Assembly (NCBI GenBank): GCA_947627235.1
Contig: CANQVG010000003.1
Span: 1-64,000, forward strand
DNA length: 64,000 bases
Direction of reading: 5' to 3'
Source: an uncultured Clostridia bacterium
GTDB lineage: Bacteria > Bacillota > Clostridia > Oscillospirales > Ruminococcaceae
In this document: in pieces, positions 1-7,966 of the stretch
Numbering within the stretch: position 1 is the stretch's first letter
Layout: every line of letters begins with the position of its first letter
Notes under the pieces: generated by a model
Told to the model about the DNA's origin: nothing
The model's database searches: none
What the model saw: only the letters and a program-made list of their open reading frames with translations
Made by a program: the position numbers and the translations under genes

Positions 1-77
1 TTTTCGTCTGTGAAAAGGGTACGGAAAGAGAAATAGGGGCCCCGAAACGCGAAGCGTTTTGGGGAAAAGGAGCGGCA
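1..77. repeat. 77-bp direct repeat, copy 1
   Basis: Bases 1-77 recur without change at 327-403. The unit carries an internal hairpin (CCCCGAAACGC / GCGTTTTGGGG). No protein-coding signal is seen. Between the copies (78-326) there are further palindromes but no gene I can support. Confidence 0.85.
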
Positions 78-107
78 ACAAAAGAAGCGCTAAAACTTGC
101 TTTTCGG

Positions 108-138
108 GCTTCGCAATCGTAGACGATTGATTGCTCGC
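108..138. repeat. Dispersed palindromic repeat, copy 1
   Basis: This 31-bp palindromic element (GCTTCGCAATCGT near the left, ACGATTGATTGCTCGC at the right) recurs with one mismatch at 15576-15606. It resembles REP-type intergenic repeats. Its function is unknown. Confidence 0.7.
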
Positions 139-173
139 CCTCAAAGAGTTTTAGGCGCATCTTTGTCGAGCGA

Positions 174-202
174 AGCCAAAAGGGCTCGCCGCGACGTGGT
201 GC
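174..202. repeat. 29-bp repeat shared with the tRNA-Leu 3' flank
   Basis: Bases 174-202 match 446-474 with one mismatch. The second copy runs into the tRNA-Leu gene and includes the complement of its CCA end (TGGTGC). The first copy keeps the TGGTGC end but no tRNA follows, so it may be the scar of a deleted or displaced tRNA copy. Confidence 0.7.
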
Positions 203-326
203 CAATAGAAGCGTTATTTCTTGCCGTTCGATCTCGCTCGCCGTTACGGCTTGGCTCGCGGAGCTCACGGAGAAATAATCGCGTCTATGCGCACAAAGAA
301 AAAATCCGCATACGCGGATTCTTAGA

Positions 327-403
327 TTTTCGTCTGTGAAAAGGGTACGGAAAGAGAAATAGGGGCCCCGAAACGCGAAGCGTTTTGGGGAAAAGGAGCG
401 GCA
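327..403. repeat. 77-bp direct repeat, copy 2
   Basis: Second copy of the repeat at 1-77, located just downstream (in the tRNA's reading direction) of tRNA-Leu. The hairpin is retained. Bases 404-468 hold more short palindromes and the 29-bp repeat. Confidence 0.85.
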
Positions 404-468
404 GCCCGTCAAGCGAAGCCGTGATTTGCATAGCAAATCGCGGCGAGCCAAAAGGACTCGCCGCGACG

Positions 469-553
469 TGGTGCGGCAAATGGGACTTGAACCCATACGT
501 CGTTCGACACACGCCCCTCAAACGTGCCTGTCTGCCTATTCCAGCACTGCCGC
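469..553 (-). tRNA. tRNA-Leu(GAG)
   Basis: On the minus strand the sequence folds as a class II tRNA. The 7-bp acceptor stem is GCGGCAG paired with UUGCCGC, the discriminator is A and CCA is encoded. The anticodon stem CACGU/GCGUG closes the loop UUGAGGG with anticodon GAG. A variable arm and the T-arm GUUCAAGUCC follow. It reads CUC leucine codons. Confidence 0.93.
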
Positions 554-640
554 ATATTCAAGCTCCCTCAAAGAGAGCGTTCATATTATATCACCGCTTT
601 TCGGTGTTGTCAAGGGGTTTGCGCAAATTTTTTTCTTCGC

Positions 641-670
641 AAAAAAGGGAACCCCCTCGGAGTTCCCTTT
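641..670 (-). terminator. Rho-independent terminator of the M23 peptidase gene
   Basis: Stem AAGGGAAC/GTTCCCTT around a GC loop, followed on the minus strand by a run of T. It lies just after the peptidase stop codon. Confidence 0.8.
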
Positions 671-679
671 TATCTGCTT

Positions 680-2857
680 TTACGCCATATTGTACCTGTG
701 CCCGCCGGTGCCGCCGAGAGCTATCAGCGGATTGATGCGGGTGTCGTTATGCCGCACTTCAAAGTGCAGGTGATATCCCGATGCGTTGCCGGTCATTCCC
801 ACCTTTGCAATCACGTCGCCTTTTTCAACCCTGTCTCCCACGTTGACCAAAAGCTCGTTGCAGTGACCATAATAGGTCTCATAGCCGTGACCGTGGTCGA
901 TAATAACCAGCTTGCCGTATGCTCCCTTGGTACCAGAAAATACAACCTTGCCGTCGCAGGCGGCATAGATATCCGTCCCGCGCGGGATTCCCGCTATGTC
1001 TATGGCGCGGTGGTTGGAATGGTCCCAGCTGCGGTAGCCGAAGTCCGAGCTTATGTAGCAGTCCTCGTCGCCAACCGGCCAGATAAACGTGCCGAGCGTG
1101 TCAAGAATATCGGTGTCGTCGCCGATATAGGTGTTCTCCTTGGTTCCGGTGCGGATTATCATAGGAACCATCGCCTCGGTGACCGTCCTCGAAACTATAA
1201 CGCGGTCAGATTCCTTGCCGTTGGTGGAGGTGACGAGCGCGGTGACGTTTTCATAGCCGTCCGAGCCGTGCTGTCTCAGAACCTCGCAGTACTGCTCCCT
1301 GCGGGAGGTGTAATCATACTGTACCGTCCTCTCGATGACCTGACCGTAGTTCTCGTAATGCGTGGAAATGACGTTCAGATGCGGTTCGAGATAGTGGTAC
1401 GTTACAATATTGCCCCTGCTTATGCCGCCTTTGAGCGACGGATTGTCGGCATCAAACTCGTCACGGGTTATGCCGAGAGCAGAACAGACCGACGAAATGC
1501 TGTCTCCCTTCTGAACAACGTAATACGCCTCTACCTCGGTGGAGCCGTTTATAAGTTCGAGCGCGCTGTCGGGAGATGTCAGGGTAGTCTCTATAAAGCG
1601 CCCCTGAGTTATCGAGATGTCGTCCTCAAAGTACACGTTTACAGAGTTGGGCTCGGTGTAATATTCAAGACGGGCGTCAAGCGCCGAGCGTATCTTCTCC
1701 ATATCCTCATCGGAATAAACTCCCCATAGCTCGCCGTTTATATTCAGTCCGTAGGCGTAAACAATCGGGACTTCGCCGGTCTCTATCATAATCTCGGAAA
1801 GAGCGTCGATATCCGAAACGGGCTGATCCTGCGGGTTCTGCATATTCCTGACCGTGACCGTGAACTTCGGCGTGGTAAGAATAGGCTTATCGTCCTCGGT
1901 GAAGGTGATTTTGTCCTGAATCAGCTGCTGGGCCTCGTTATAGGCAGCTTCGCTCTCTATTGTCGCAATCTGGCTGCCGTTGTACTCAAGGTTTATGGCG
2001 TACTGTAGGGTAGAGGAATACCTTACAAGCGATATTAAGAACACTATTGCAACCGCCGGAGCCACGTAGTTAAACGTGAACCTGAGTATCTCGAAAATTC
2101 CGCAGAGAAGCTTCCACAGCGCCGAAAAAACAGAACCTACCGCCGGGAAGAAGCCTCGCTTGCAAGCTTTTCTGAAGCTCTGGACGCAGTTTGCCGCTTC
2201 GCCGTAAGCGTGGGCAAACGGAGTCAGCAAAAAGCACCAGATGTCGTAGAGGGGCTGCCTGAGCTTTTTCGCAAACCAGCGGAACATCTTGCCGAATGTC
2301 GCCGACATAAACGACGCGAACAGTCTAAAGACAAATGCCGCAAAGGCGCGCAGGATTTCCCACGCACAGCGTCCAATTCCCGCGAGAAAACCGATTGCCG
2401 CGGGCATTATCGCCCCAAGATGCTTCTTTACCGACAAATACGCCGATAAACCCGCCGCGAGACTTCCGTAAAAGATTCCGGCGAAAATTTTATATACGGT
2501 TCTGCACACGGCAGAGCCTATGTATGACAGGAATCCGACAAGTCCGGTAAATATTCGGGCGAGATTCACTTTTACGCATTTATAAGAGACGGACGCGCAT
2601 TTTCCGAGAAACATTACCGCCGCCGTTATGGCAGTAAGTACGGTTTTCGTGCCGAACCCGGTCTTTTTGCGCTTCTTCGCAGGCTCAGTCTTTTCCGCCT
2701 CGCCGGTTTCCGCAGACGATTCGGCAAAACCGCTGTCCTCGGGTTTCGGTTCCGTCGAATCCACCGAAAGCGTTTTCTCGGCGTCCCCGTCGGCTAAGGA
2801 AGCCGCTTCCTCCGCAGCCCCGCGTTCACCCGTCAGCTCTGCGACTGTTTCTTCCAT
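680..2857 (-). CDS. Membrane-anchored LysM-G5-M23 peptidase
   Basis: Likely a cell-wall endopeptidase acting outside the membrane. The C-terminal quarter (about residues 605-715) is an M23/LytM domain with the metal-binding pattern HRAID (H618, D622) and HLHFEV. Before it come a LysM domain (about 447-493, VVQKGDSISSVCSALG) and a G5-like domain (about 498-575). A clear membrane helix lies near 265-285. The first 260 residues are unusual: an acidic start, a KKRKK cluster and several amphipathic or hydrophobic stretches that do not look like a plain signal peptide. A GTG at 2863 and an ATG at 2857 are both possible starts; the ATG has better spacing (10 bases) from AGGAGG. It stands alone with its own terminator. 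M23 proteins with LysM-G5 in Clostridia often act in division or sporulation, but nothing here decides which. Confidence 0.88.
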   Translation of the reverse strand: MEETVAELTGERGAAEEAASLADGDAEKTLSVDSTEPKPEDSGFAESSAETGEAEKTEPAKKRKKTGFGTKTVLTAITAAVMFLGKCASVSYKCVKVNLARIFTGLVGFLSYIGSAVCRTVYKIFAGIFYGSLAAGLSAYLSVKKHLGAIMPAAIGFLAGIGRCAWEILRAFAAFVFRLFASFMSATFGKMFRWFAKKLRQPLYDIWCFLLTPFAHAYGEAANCVQSFRKACKRGFFPAVGSVFSALWKLLCGIFEILRFTFNYVAPAVAIVFLISLVRYSSTLQYAINLEYNGSQIATIESEAAYNEAQQLIQDKITFTEDDKPILTTPKFTVTVRNMQNPQDQPVSDIDALSEIMIETGEVPIVYAYGLNINGELWGVYSDEDMEKIRSALDARLEYYTEPNSVNVYFEDDISITQGRFIETTLTSPDSALELINGSTEVEAYYVVQKGDSISSVCSALGITRDEFDADNPSLKGGISRGNIVTYHYLEPHLNVISTHYENYGQVIERTVQYDYTSRREQYCEVLRQHGSDGYENVTALVTSTNGKESDRVIVSRTVTEAMVPMIIRTGTKENTYIGDDTDILDTLGTFIWPVGDEDCYISSDFGYRSWDHSNHRAIDIAGIPRGTDIYAACDGKVVFSGTKGAYGKLVIIDHGHGYETYYGHCNELLVNVGDRVEKGDVIAKVGMTGNASGYHLHFEVRHNDTRINPLIALGGTGGHRYNMA

Positions 2858-3043
2858 CTGCACCCCGCCTCCTTTCTTAATAATTACAAAACGGTAACAA
2901 ATTTACATCATTATATCACGGTTCGATTAAAAAATCAAGTACCGCCAAATGTGCAGGAAAATATTGCCTGCACAAGAAACTGTGTCCTCGGGGCTATTGC
3001 CTTTTTCACCGCCGTGAGTTATAATCTTCACGGAGGAATGGCT

Positions 3044-3973
3044 ATGAATTATCTCAGACCAAATTATTATGACGCCTTTACCTGCTCGGCGGGGCGCTGC
3101 ACCGACAGTTGCTGCCGTGCCGGATGGCTCATTCCGCTCGACGCCGACACCTTTGAGCATTATAAAACCGTCGGCGCGGATATTGAATCGAACACCTTCA
3201 CCGATTCCGACGGCGACCGCGTCTTTAATCTCCGCCCCGACCGCTCCTGCCCGTACCTCGACGCCGACGGTCTTTGCACGCTTTACACAAAAACAGACGG
3301 TCGGCTTTGTGAGATATGCTCAAAATATCCCCGCTTTTTTGAGGAATACGACGGCTTTTCCGAGACGGGACTGTCGGTTTCCTGTCCGACTGCGGCGGCT
3401 CTCATACTCTCGCAGACCGATAATCCGTATCCCGACCTCAGGCGCGAGACCTCCGACGAGCTTCTCGGATTTTTGTGCCGCGCGAGAGAGCGCACTATGA
3501 AAATGATTTTTTCCGAGCCTGACCCCGACGCCGCCATGCGAAAACTTGTTTTCTACGGCGGCGAGCTTCAGGAACTCATCGACTACGGTGAACTTGAGCT
3601 TGTCGGCGAGGCGGAATTTTACGACGGCGGCGAGCCTTCCCCAAACCTCGGAGAAGCAAAGCGGTTTATTCTCGAAAATACCGAGATACTCTCGGAAAGG
3701 TGGCGCGGACTTCTCAAAAACGACGGTGAAAACGCGTCGGGAAGCCCCAACGAGCGTAGAAATTACCTTACTTATCTCGTCTACAGGTATTTTCTCAAGG
3801 CGGTGAACACCGAGGATATCCTGACCGAGTGTCGGTTTATCGGGCTTCTCTACCGCCTTGCAGAGACGCTCTGCGGCGATTATGCAGAGGCTGTGAAGCT
3901 CGTCTCGCGTGAGATTGAGCATGACGACGAAAACGTCGCGGCGCTCATTGACTATCTCGCGAAAGAAGAATAA
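3044..3973 (+). CDS. FliB-like flagellin lysine-N-methylase family protein
   Basis: A 309-residue cytosolic protein of the FliB/YkgJ type. The N-terminal half has the cysteine pattern of the family: CSAGRCTDSCC, then CPYLDADGLC and LCEICSKYPRFF. These would hold a metal or Fe-S cluster. Family members are annotated as flagellin lysine-N-methylases that modify flagellin using S-adenosylmethionine. No flagellar gene is in the window, so the true substrate here is open. The start is the second of two close ATGs (3038 and 3044), because GGAGG at 3032-3036 sits 7 bases before 3044. A terminator follows at once. Confidence 0.75.
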   Translation: MNYLRPNYYDAFTCSAGRCTDSCCRAGWLIPLDADTFEHYKTVGADIESNTFTDSDGDRVFNLRPDRSCPYLDADGLCTLYTKTDGRLCEICSKYPRFFEEYDGFSETGLSVSCPTAAALILSQTDNPYPDLRRETSDELLGFLCRARERTMKMIFSEPDPDAAMRKLVFYGGELQELIDYGELELVGEAEFYDGGEPSPNLGEAKRFILENTEILSERWRGLLKNDGENASGSPNERRNYLTYLVYRYFLKAVNTEDILTECRFIGLLYRLAETLCGDYAEAVKLVSREIEHDDENVAALIDYLAKEE

Positions 3974-3984
3974 AAACAAAAGCT

Positions 3985-4020
3985 CCGCGCCGGACAAGAC
4001 CGTCCGACGCGGTTTTAATT
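3985..4020 (+). terminator. Terminator after the FliB-like gene
   Basis: Stem CCGCGCCGGAC pairs with GTCCGACGCGG with one mismatch and is followed by TTTTAATTT. Confidence 0.7.
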
Positions 4021-4055
4021 TCGCTGAAAAATTGAATTAAGTAGTTAAAAAACGC

Positions 4056-4499
4056 CTATTTTTGCGGCTTCTCCGAATCTTTCTTCTTAAAAATCAGCTT
4101 TTTCTGAACAACGTAGTTGATGACGAACATCGCCGCCTCCGATATAGGCATCGCAATCGCGAGGGACAGTCGGAGCAGCCTCACCATAATTTCGATAAAT
4201 ACATAGGTCTTGACCGCAAAGCTCACCAGTGCAAGGGAATAGTAGCCCCCAAGCTCAGGCAGCGGCGGTTTTTTTGATTTAAAGACCCAAGAGCGGTTCA
4301 TCCAGAAATTGACCTGCGAGCTTATTATAAACGCAGCCGCCGTAGCCGCTTCGACAGAAAAGGCAGTGACCCCGCCGAGCGCGGCGTCGAGCGCCAGCGC
4401 TACACAGTAGCTGACCGCAAACGCAACACAAGAGGAGATTAAATATCTCACCGACTGCGCCGACAGCAGTCTTTTTATAAACGACATGATTTTTTGCAC
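4056..4499 (-). CDS. GtrA-like membrane protein
   Basis: A 147-residue protein with four predicted membrane helices and the GtrA signature (RYLISSCVAFAVSY near the start, FIISSQVNFWMNRSWVF in the middle, FVINYVVQKKLIFK at the end). GtrA proteins help move or present lipid-linked sugars for polysaccharide modification, usually next to a glycosyltransferase; no such partner is adjacent here. The GTG start at 4499 is chosen because AGGAGG lies 7 bases upstream; an ATG 12 bases further in is the alternative. A longer upstream reading frame exists but has no ribosome binding site. Confidence 0.82.
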   Translation of the reverse strand: MQKIMSFIKRLLSAQSVRYLISSCVAFAVSYCVALALDAALGGVTAFSVEAATAAAFIISSQVNFWMNRSWVFKSKKPPLPELGGYYSLALVSFAVKTYVFIEIMVRLLRLSLAIAMPISEAAMFVINYVVQKKLIFKKKDSEKPQK

Positions 4500-4652
4500 T
4501 TCACCGCCTCCTTCCGCACTATTATATACACTTTTTTCGTGAATTTCAAGACCCGCTGATTTTTGCCCTCGCGCCCGAATCCTTTTTCCCATTCCAAAAC
4601 CCTAACCGCTTGCAATTTTTCCAGCCTGCCCTTTATATATACCACATTTTGC

Positions 4653-4668
4653 GTCCGTTTGTACGGAC
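4653..4668. promoter_or_regulatory. Inverted repeat, possible second operator
   Basis: GTCCGT-TTGT-ACGGAC is a perfect 6+6 inverted repeat ending 9 bases before the -35 box of the lysis cassette. It could bind another regulator. It is not a LexA box. Confidence 0.45.
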
Positions 4669-4677
4669 TCAAAAGAC

Positions 4678-4705
4678 TTGACGAACGTTTGTTCGCGACT
4701 ATAAT
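4678..4705 (+). promoter_or_regulatory. Sigma70-type promoter of the lysis cassette
   Basis: TTGACG (4678-4683), a 16-base spacer and TATAAT (4700-4705), followed by the cassette start about 50 bases on. The spacer is filled by the SOS box. Confidence 0.8.
4682..4695. promoter_or_regulatory. LexA (SOS) box
   Basis: CGAACGTTTGTTCG matches the Gram-positive LexA/DinR consensus CGAACNNNNGTTCG at every fixed position. It overlaps the last two bases of the -35 box and fills most of the spacer, so LexA bound here would block RNA polymerase. Induction by DNA damage is inferred. Confidence 0.85.
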
Positions 4706-4754
4706 AGTAATTAACGGCTTCGGCCTTGACATAGATTCATCACAATGAAAGGAC

Positions 4755-5123
4755 TTGATAAAAATAATCGAAAACACACTGGTAATCAGGGTAGAGGAAC
4801 GCACGCCCGTGTTGGCGGCGGGAAGTCTTCCCGTATCCGGAAGCCGCGGCTGCGACTCCTGCATGTTCATTGTTTCGGAGGACGACTGGGGCGGACTTGA
4901 AAAGTCGGCGGTATTCTGGCAGACAGCCGACAAAAGATACGAAGTCCCGCTCGGCAAAGGCGACACCTGCCGCATACCTGACGAAGCTCTTTCGGAGGAC
5001 GGTCAGCTTTTTATCGGGCTTCTTGGCAAAAAAGGAAATGTTCTTCAGAACACAAAGGCGCTGCTTGTGCCGCTCTGCGAGGGCGCGCGCGAGGGCAATT
5101 CGAAGGTGGGCGAAGCCGTATGA
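4755..5123 (+). CDS. Phage baseplate-like protein, lysis cassette gene 1
   Basis: A 122-residue protein resembling the N-terminal domain of phage baseplate or tail-tip proteins found just before lysis genes in Firmicutes phages (pattern YEVPLGKGDTCRIPDEAL, then LFIGLLGKKG). It has no signal peptide or membrane segment. The start is uncertain: the best in-frame candidate is TTG at 4755, but AAAGGA ends only one base before it. Its last four bases overlap the next gene (ATGA). In the cassette it is the only structural-type gene and may be a leftover or have been kept for another role. Confidence 0.6.
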   Translation: MIKIIENTLVIRVEERTPVLAAGSLPVSGSRGCDSCMFIVSEDDWGGLEKSAVFWQTADKRYEVPLGKGDTCRIPDEALSEDGQLFIGLLGKKGNVLQNTKALLVPLCEGAREGNSKVGEAV

Positions 5124-5392
5124 ACGAAATCTTAGCCGGTATCGCCGCAGCGGCGTCGGCGCTCGGAGGCTCCGCCGCAATAATAGGAGCGGTCACTGCG
5201 GCTGTGCGGTGGCTTGACCGTCAGTCGAAGCAGGACTGCGATATACAAAACATCAAAAAAGAGAATATGATGATAGTGTCGGCGCTGTCTGCCTGCCTCG
5301 ACGGTCTCACACAGCTCGGCGCAAACCACTCTGTCACCGACGAAAAGGAAAAGCTCGACCGCTATCTTCTCGAACGCGCGCATAGCAACTGA
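5120..5392 (+). CDS. Small holin-like membrane protein, lysis cassette gene 2
   Basis: A 90-residue protein with one hydrophobic segment rich in Ala and Gly (about residues 5-30) followed by a charged cytosolic helix (RQSKQDCDIQNIKKEN). This is the layout of small phage holin or holin-associated proteins. It overlaps the preceding gene by four bases and precedes the LLH-type holin. The exact family is not recognised; the holin role is inferred from size, topology and place. Confidence 0.6.
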   Translation: MNEILAGIAAAASALGGSAAIIGAVTAAVRWLDRQSKQDCDIQNIKKENMMIVSALSACLDGLTQLGANHSVTDEKEKLDRYLLERAHSN

Positions 5393-5403
5393 GAGGTGAG
5401 ATA

Positions 5404-5706
5404 ATGATTGACCTGACACCGATTTTTGAAGCCCTCATAACCATAGCCGCTTCGCTTATCGCAGCCTTTTTGGTACCATGGCTCAGGGAAAAATGCGGCT
5501 GCGAGCGTCTTGAACGGATAAAGGTATGGGTACGTGCGGCTGCTGCCGCCGCAGAGCAGCTATACAAAGGCTCCGGACGCGGAGGCGAGAAGCTTGAATA
5601 CGTACTCGACTTCCTTGAAAGCCGCGGCTTCGGACTTGACCGAGACAGCCTTGAAAAGCTCGTCGAGGCGGAGCTGTACGCGCTCGGCATTAAACAGCCC
5701 GATTGA
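5404..5706 (+). CDS. Phage holin, LLH-like
   Basis: A 100-residue protein with an N-terminal membrane helix (about residues 9-27, ALITIAASLIAAFLVPWL) and a long charged C-terminal half containing KVWVRAAAAAAEQLY and DFLESRGFGLD, as in LLH-family holins. It would open the membrane to let the lysozyme out. GAGGTGAG lies just before the ATG. It sits between the small holin-like gene and the GH25 lysozyme. Confidence 0.75.
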   Translation: MIDLTPIFEALITIAASLIAAFLVPWLREKCGCERLERIKVWVRAAAAAAEQLYKGSGRGGEKLEYVLDFLESRGFGLDRDSLEKLVEAELYALGIKQPD

Positions 5707-5719
5707 AAGGACAGATTTT

Positions 5720-6358
5720 ATGCAGATAAAGGGCATCGACGTTTCGAGATACCAGAATCCGAAGAAGCTCGACTATAAAGCGCTGAAAGACGCGGGCTAC
5801 GGCTTTGTGATGATTCGCGCGGGCTATGGCATGTATCCGGCTCAGTATGATACCGCGTTTGAAGAACACTGGAAAGCCGCCGGCAGGGCGGGGGTGTGCC
5901 GCGGAGCGTATCACTACAGCTACGCCCTCAACACCGACGAGGCAAAGCGCGAGGCGGACTGCTTTCTCAGATGGATAAAAGGAAAAAAGCTTGAATATCC
6001 CGTCGCGTTTGACATCGAAGACGCCTCACAGAAGTCGCTTTCCGACGCCCGTCGCACCGACATCGCTCTCGCGTTTATGAGCAAAGTCGAGGACGCGGGG
6101 TATTACACAATGATATACTCCTCGGCGAACTGGTTCAGCAAAATGCTTGAGCAAAACCGGCTCAGACATTTTGACGTGTGGCTTGCCTGCTACACCGACG
6201 AAAAGCGCCGTGACGAGCTTTACAACGGCAATATCGGCATCTGGCAGAAAAGCTCGTCGCTTATGCTTCCCAAGGTATACGGCGGCAGGCTCGACGAAAA
6301 CGTGGCGTATAAGGATTATGAGTCGATAATCCGCCGCGCGGGACTGAATAATAGGTAA
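5720..6358 (+). CDS. GH25 lysozyme (endolysin)
   Basis: A 212-residue N-acetylmuramidase. It starts with the family signature GIDVSRYQ, keeps the catalytic acids in VAFDIEDA (DIE) and the surrounding AGYGFVMIRAGYG and GAYHYSYA motifs, and ends at the barrel without a cell-wall-binding domain. It lacks a signal peptide, so it needs the holins encoded just upstream to reach the wall. The start at 5720 follows GAAAGG; a longer frame upstream overlaps the holin gene and is rejected. It is the last gene of the cassette and is followed by a terminator. Confidence 0.92.
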   Translation: MQIKGIDVSRYQNPKKLDYKALKDAGYGFVMIRAGYGMYPAQYDTAFEEHWKAAGRAGVCRGAYHYSYALNTDEAKREADCFLRWIKGKKLEYPVAFDIEDASQKSLSDARRTDIALAFMSKVEDAGYYTMIYSSANWFSKMLEQNRLRHFDVWLACYTDEKRRDELYNGNIGIWQKSSSLMLPKVYGGRLDENVAYKDYESIIRRAGLNNR

Positions 6359-6416
6359 AAAGCCGACGCTTGCGGCAAAAGACCGTTCACAAGGACGGCG
6401 ACGTCTCCGGCATATG

Positions 6417-6447
6417 AAAAGGCGCCCAGTTGGGCGCCTTTTTTTAT
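6417..6447. terminator. Bidirectional terminator
   Basis: GGCGCCC-AGTT-GGGCGCC (6421-6438) with T-run to the right and A-run to the left, serving the lysozyme and the convergent membrane-protein gene. Confidence 0.9.
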
Positions 6448-7067
6448 TCTTCTGCCGAAAGGTTTGCGTCGTCGGTCTTATAATCGCAGCCGACGATATA
6501 CCAGCTTTTGCCGCTCTTGACCGAATAGCACTCAAGCTCAATGAGGTCCGCCGACTTCGAGCCGCTGAAATACGCCGCTACGTCTATTTCAAGCGCTCTG
6601 CCGAGCTTCGGCGTTTCGCCGTAAATGTCCTCATACGACTCCTTGAACATATCCACAAATTCCGCGTCCACCCTCGAACGCCCCGTAATCTCGATATCAA
6701 TGCTCAGGTCGTCGCCGAATTCGCCGTAATAGTCGCTGTAGAGCAGCTCCATATATTCAACCGGCGTTATGCCGCGCTCGGCGAGGTCGTTTCGGTAATC
6801 CTCCGCCATAAGCGGAAGCATCGCTGAGGTATACGCCTCGAAATCCTTGTCGGCTATCGCCTGAAGATACTGCTCAACAGGCTTCTCGCCCGAACCGCCG
6901 CCGATCACGCCGTTTCTGTAGAATATAAACAGCACTCCCGCAATGACAGCTATGAGAATAATCAGGAGAAATATCTGCTGCTTTTGCTGCTGCTTTGCCG
7001 GTACTTTATTCGACGGACGCTTTTCAAGCACCTGTTCCTGACTGACTTCCGCTCCCGATTCTTCCAT
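6444..7067 (-). CDS. Membrane-anchored protein of unknown function
   Basis: A 207-residue protein not recognised as a known family. It has a short Gln/Lys-rich cytosolic start, one membrane helix (about residues 32-50, IFLLIILIAVIAGVLFIFY) and a soluble outer domain beginning VEQYLQAIADKDFEAY, which resembles small alpha+beta domains that sit outside the membrane in Clostridia. Its stop codon overlaps the shared terminator. It lies 32 bases after the DegV gene on the same strand, so the two are probably co-transcribed. Confidence 0.7.
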   Translation of the reverse strand: MEESGAEVSQEQVLEKRPSNKVPAKQQQKQQIFLLIILIAVIAGVLFIFYRNGVIGGGSGEKPVEQYLQAIADKDFEAYTSAMLPLMAEDYRNDLAERGITPVEYMELLYSDYYGEFGDDLSIDIEITGRSRVDAEFVDMFKESYEDIYGETPKLGRALEIDVAAYFSGSKSADLIELECYSVKSGKSWYIVGCDYKTDDANLSAEE

Positions 7068-7099
7068 TTTGTTCGCTCCTTTCGGTCAAATAACTTCTG

Positions 7100-7966
7100 C
7101 TACCTGTGCGTTCCCACGAAGAAAACCGCAAGGGTTCCGGGGCCGGAATGAGCCCCTATTACCGGTCCGATGTCGGTTATAAGCTCGGCTTTTACCCCGA
7201 AGCGCTCCGCAAGCATATCCGCGAGAGCCGCGGCGTCGGCGGGGCAGTCTCCGTTTGAGATGAAAACGGTTTTATCACCCGATTCGTCGCGGAGTTCTCC
7301 GTATTTGTCGGCAAGAGCCTTTATAGATGCCTTTCTGCCTCTCACCTTCGCCATATTTATCAGATGCCCCTCGTCGTCGACGTGAAGCACGGGCTTGATT
7401 CCGAGAACAGCACCCGCAAGAGCCGCCGTCGCGCTGACCCTGCCTCCGCGTTTGAGATAGACAAGGTCGTCGACCGTGAACCAGTGGCATATTTTCAGAC
7501 GGATTCCTTCGCAGTATTCGGTGAGTTCCTCAATAGTCGCGCCCTCGTCCCTCTTTTTGACCGCAAGCCACAAAAGAAGTCCGTAGCCTGCGGACGCCGC
7601 AAGCGAGTCGACAACCGAAATCCTGCGGTCGGGATACTGCTCGGCAAGGTCTTCGGCTGCGGTGCAGGCGGAGGCGTATGTAGAGCTTAGTCCCGACGAA
7701 AACGTCAGGTAAAACACGTCGTTGCCTGCCTTCAGCTCCGGCTCGAAATAGCTCTTCGCGGTCTCAATGTTCATCGCCGCAGTCCTTGCGATTCCGCCCG
7801 CGCGCATACGGTCATAAAATTCCTTTACGGGCATATCCCCGCCGTTGTGGGATTTCCCCTCGCCCTCAAACGTGAACGTAAGCGGGCAGTGCTTTACCTT
7901 CCATTCGCTAAGACGCGATACCGAAATATCGGCTCCGGTGTCTGCAAAAATTACATAGCTGCTCAT
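7100..7966 (-). CDS. DegV family protein (fatty-acid-binding)
   Basis: A 288-residue two-domain DegV protein. DegV proteins bind a fatty acid between the domains and in Firmicutes hand fatty acids to the FakA kinase. Visible marks are the N-terminal IFADTGADI, the loop FYLTFSSGLSSTYASA, VDSLAASAGYG, YLKRGGRVSATAALAG and the C-terminal GAHSGPGTLAVFF. A second DegV lies at 43729. No fakA is in the window. Confidence 0.9.
   Translation of the reverse strand: MSSYVIFADTGADISVSRLSEWKVKHCPLTFTFEGEGKSHNGGDMPVKEFYDRMRAGGIARTAAMNIETAKSYFEPELKAGNDVFYLTFSSGLSSTYASACTAAEDLAEQYPDRRISVVDSLAASAGYGLLLWLAVKKRDEGATIEELTEYCEGIRLKICHWFTVDDLVYLKRGGRVSATAALAGAVLGIKPVLHVDDEGHLINMAKVRGRKASIKALADKYGELRDESGDKTVFISNGDCPADAAALADMLAERFGVKAELITDIGPVIGAHSGPGTLAVFFVGTHR

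Noticed and set aside
97-773. Short open frames across the repeats and tRNA-Leu at the left end
   Set aside because: They run through the repeats and the tRNA and show no protein-like composition.
2951-3043. Longer FliB-like start at 2951
   Set aside because: No ribosome binding site upstream; GGAGG at 3032-3036 fits the ATG at 3044.
4755-6358. A complete prophage
   Set aside because: No integrase, repressor, terminase, capsid or tail genes are found nearby; only the lysis end is present.
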